A stretch of DNA of 64,000 nt from positions 71,914-135,913 of the forward strand of contig CAZUCF010000001.1 of the NCBI GenBank assembly GCA_964619405.1, given 5' to 3'. The notes below the pieces were generated by a model that saw nothing but the letters and a program-made list of their open reading frames with translations, searched no databases and was not told the origin of the DNA. The stretch comes from JABIDZ01 sp964619405 (GTDB lineage Archaea > Iainarchaeota > Iainarchaeia > Iainarchaeales > JAAZKV01). Numbering within the stretch: position 1 is the first letter of the stretch; each line of letters starts with the position of its first letter. The position numbers and the translations under genes were made by a program. This document shows, piece by piece, positions 62,608 through 64,000 of this stretch.

Positions 62608-63342
62608 ATGAATAGAATAAAAACAGGCGTAACTGGTTTTGACCAGCTAATAGAAGGCGGTTTCCCAGAAGGAAGAAGCTTTTTAATTAGTGGGGGCACT
62701 GGAACCGGAAAAACTATTTTTGCAATACAATTTATAATGAAAGGAGCAGAAGAAGGAGAACCAGGAATATACTTGACATTAGATGAACGACCAGATTTAG
62801 TAAGAGAAGACATGTTACGATTTGGGTGGAATATAAGAAAATATGAAGATGAAAATTTAATAAAAATAATTGATGGAACAATAGCAAAAATTGGAATACC
62901 AAGTGATGAAGAATTTTCTTTGCCCGCAACAGGATTTGATTTAGATAAATTATTATTAGAATTAATGAAAGCTATAAAAAAAATAAAAGCTAGAAGAGTT
63001 GTTATTGATTCAATACCAGCATTAGGAATGAACTTTGAAAAAGAACACGAAATAAGAAAAGCAATATTAAAACTAGTTTATTTATTATCACGCGCAGGCG
63101 TAACTACTATATTGACAACTGAAATTGAGCCAGAATCAAAAAAAGTTGGAAAATATGGTGTTGAAGAATTTGTTGCAGACGGAGTAATTGTTTTACATTA
63201 TATGGGAATAGGCACACAAAGCAATAGAACTCTACACATAAGAAAAATGAGAGCAACAAAACATTCAGAAGACTTACACCCTTTAGAAATTAATGAAAAC
63301 GGAATCAATATAAGATCTATTGAAGAAGATTACAATATATAA
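62608..63342 (+). CDS. KaiC-like RecA-superfamily ATPase
   Basis: 244 residues, one KaiC domain. Walker A GGTGTGKTIFAIQF (about 30-43), YLTLDERPDLVREDM with the catalytic Glu pair region, Walker B RRVVIDSIPALG and the C-terminal HIRKMRATKHSED motif. Single-domain archaeal KaiC-like proteins are linked to signalling and to archaellum/pilus control. It follows the S-layer-like gene by 26 bp. Confidence 0.88.
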   Translation: MNRIKTGVTGFDQLIEGGFPEGRSFLISGGTGTGKTIFAIQFIMKGAEEGEPGIYLTLDERPDLVREDMLRFGWNIRKYEDENLIKIIDGTIAKIGIPSDEEFSLPATGFDLDKLLLELMKAIKKIKARRVVIDSIPALGMNFEKEHEIRKAILKLVYLLSRAGVTTILTTEIEPESKKVGKYGVEEFVADGVIVLHYMGIGTQSNRTLHIRKMRATKHSEDLHPLEINENGINIRSIEEDYNI

Positions 63343-63705
63343 AAACTATTTTGAAAAATAAAAAAAAGATCTATAAAAAATATTTTAAATCAAAAACAAC
63401 CAACCACCCAGAGCACAAACTATATTTTTTTAATTAAAAAATATTTTATAAAACTAATTATTAAACTTTTTAACAACAAAAACAAATTATTTATTTTAAA
63501 AAAATTTAAATTTTTTTTAAAAAAAACAATTAAAAAAATAATTTATTCAAAAATAATTCTAAAATAAAAAAAAATTATTTAAAAAAATAAAAATTTATAA
63601 AATAAAAATGAAAAAATTTTATAAAAAAATATTTTTTTAAAATAAAAAAGTTTAAATAGAAGAAAACATTTATTATTTTAAATAAAAACGAGGAGGTTGT
63701 TCAAA
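63343..63705. other. Very AT-rich gap before the micro-ORF
   Basis: About 360 bp, almost only A and T after a short CCAACCACCCAGAGCACAAA island near 63400-63420. No ORF or structured RNA was recognised. A TTTAAATA-type box near 63651-63659 precedes the micro-ORF at 63706 by about 50 bases and is the likely promoter. Confidence 0.5.
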
Positions 63706-63765
63706 ATGGCAGCAAAGAAAAAAGCAGTAAAGAAAAAAGCAGTAAAGAAAAAAAAGAAAAAATAA
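63706..63765 (+). CDS. 19-residue Lys-rich micropeptide
   Basis: Translation is MAAKKKAVKKKAVKKKKKK, with two KKKAV repeats. AGGAGG lies 9 bases before the ATG, the strongest ribosome binding site in the window, and a clear terminator follows 38 bases after the stop. No longer frame exists. The composition matches the tails at 28282 and 58986. Probably a highly expressed nucleic-acid-binding peptide. Confidence 0.6.
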   Translation: MAAKKKAVKKKAVKKKKKK

Positions 63766-63803
63766 ACATGTTAAATAATTAACTGTTTTTTGTTAAATGT
63801 TAT

Positions 63804-63836
63804 TGAAGGGATTTATTCCCTTCATCTATTTTTTTT
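63804..63836 (+). terminator. Intrinsic-type terminator after the micro-ORF
   Basis: TGAAGGGA (63804-63811) pairs perfectly with TCCCTTCA (63817-63824), loop TTTAT, followed by TCTA and T8. Confidence 0.75.
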
Positions 63837-63939
63837 AAAATAAAAACAAAAAAAAATTTAAATAAAATTAATAAAAAAATAATATTAAAAAAATATTCAA
63901 TTTTTTAAAAACAAAAAAATAAAGAATAATTCAAAAAAA

Positions 63940-64000
63940 TGGGACTGGCGAGATTTGAACCCGCGACACCACGGTCTTCAGCCGTGTGCTCTCCCAGGCT
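63940..64000 (-). tRNA. tRNA-Phe(GAA), 5' end beyond the window
   Basis: On the minus strand: the D arm remnant AGCCTGGGAGAGC, anticodon stem CACGG/CCGTG with loop CTGAAGA (anticodon GAA, Phe), T arm GCGGG/CTCGC around TTCAAAT, and acceptor 3' strand CAGTCCC plus A. The 5' acceptor strand is outside the window. Its G37 would be the target of the wyosine pathway (taw3 in this window). Confidence 0.88.

Overview
The window is archaeal and very AT-rich, with proteins rich in Lys, Asn and Ile. Archaeal hallmarks include Pelota, Elp3, Taw3, an archaeal CCA-adding enzyme, RpoK, aEF1B, S17e/S19e/L31e/L39e/LX, aIF6, archaeal DnaG, GGGP synthase, RadA, HerA/NurA, Rad50, Hjc, Rpr2, SRP54/FtsY and an archaeal 7S SRP RNA. 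Compact genes, short intergenic gaps, tRNA introns and many small lineage-type proteins fit a DPANN-like lineage. That placement is an inference from gene content; no 16S gene is present. Translation signals are consistent: GGTGA or GGAGG a few bases before the start. UGA is a normal stop, used in several ATGA gene overlaps.

Left part (1-25 kb): translation quality control and tRNA processing (pelA, elp3, taw3, cca), a type IV pilus-type ATPase, rad50, and a minus-strand repair operon nurA - HAD - small basic protein - herA, followed by a PolB-N-terminus-like protein, rpoK and rps17e. Next comes an Fe-S operon (ArsR-like regulator, iscS, iscU) in which iscU carries an endonuclease-type intein placed exactly before a cluster-binding Cys. 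It is followed by pth2, a circularly permuted GTPase, hjc and dnaG.

Middle (25-45 kb): tRNA-Val with a nearby partial copy of its 3' end, a transglutaminase-like surface protein, two tRNA-Gly genes (one with an intron), a membrane-anchored protein with two NifX-like domains, rnp4, a class III pilin-like protein, and a ribosomal/co-translational operon (rps19e-rpl39e-rpl31e-eif6-LX-pfdA-ftsY). Then lemA/htpX, srp54, a prepilin peptidase, an epimerase, GGGP synthase and an RPA-like protein.

Right part (45-64 kb): an anaerobic deoxynucleotide block. It holds nrdD with a second intein, a separate 47-residue glycyl-radical ORF, nrdG, glyA, a second thymidylate kinase, dCMP deaminase, a small P-loop kinase and a two-domain ThyX whose signature motif is divided between its halves. 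After it come a B12-type radical SAM gene interrupted by one in-frame TGA, radA, a bacterial/eukaryotic-type tRNA-guanine transglycosylase, the SRP RNA, an HPF-like gene divergent from a full-length RelA/SpoT homologue, an S-layer-like/KaiC-like pair, and a 19-residue Lys-rich micro-ORF with a very strong ribosome binding site and its own terminator. The window ends inside a tRNA-Phe.

The most unusual points are two unrelated-looking inteins that both use a functional Cys of oxygen-sensitive enzymes as the +1 residue, the separately encoded glycyl-radical domain, the partitioned ThyX motif, the RSH/HPF-like pair, the in-frame UGA and the Lys-rich micropeptide. No CRISPR array, insertion sequence or rRNA gene was seen. 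Several intergenic spaces hold short AT-rich tandem repeats.
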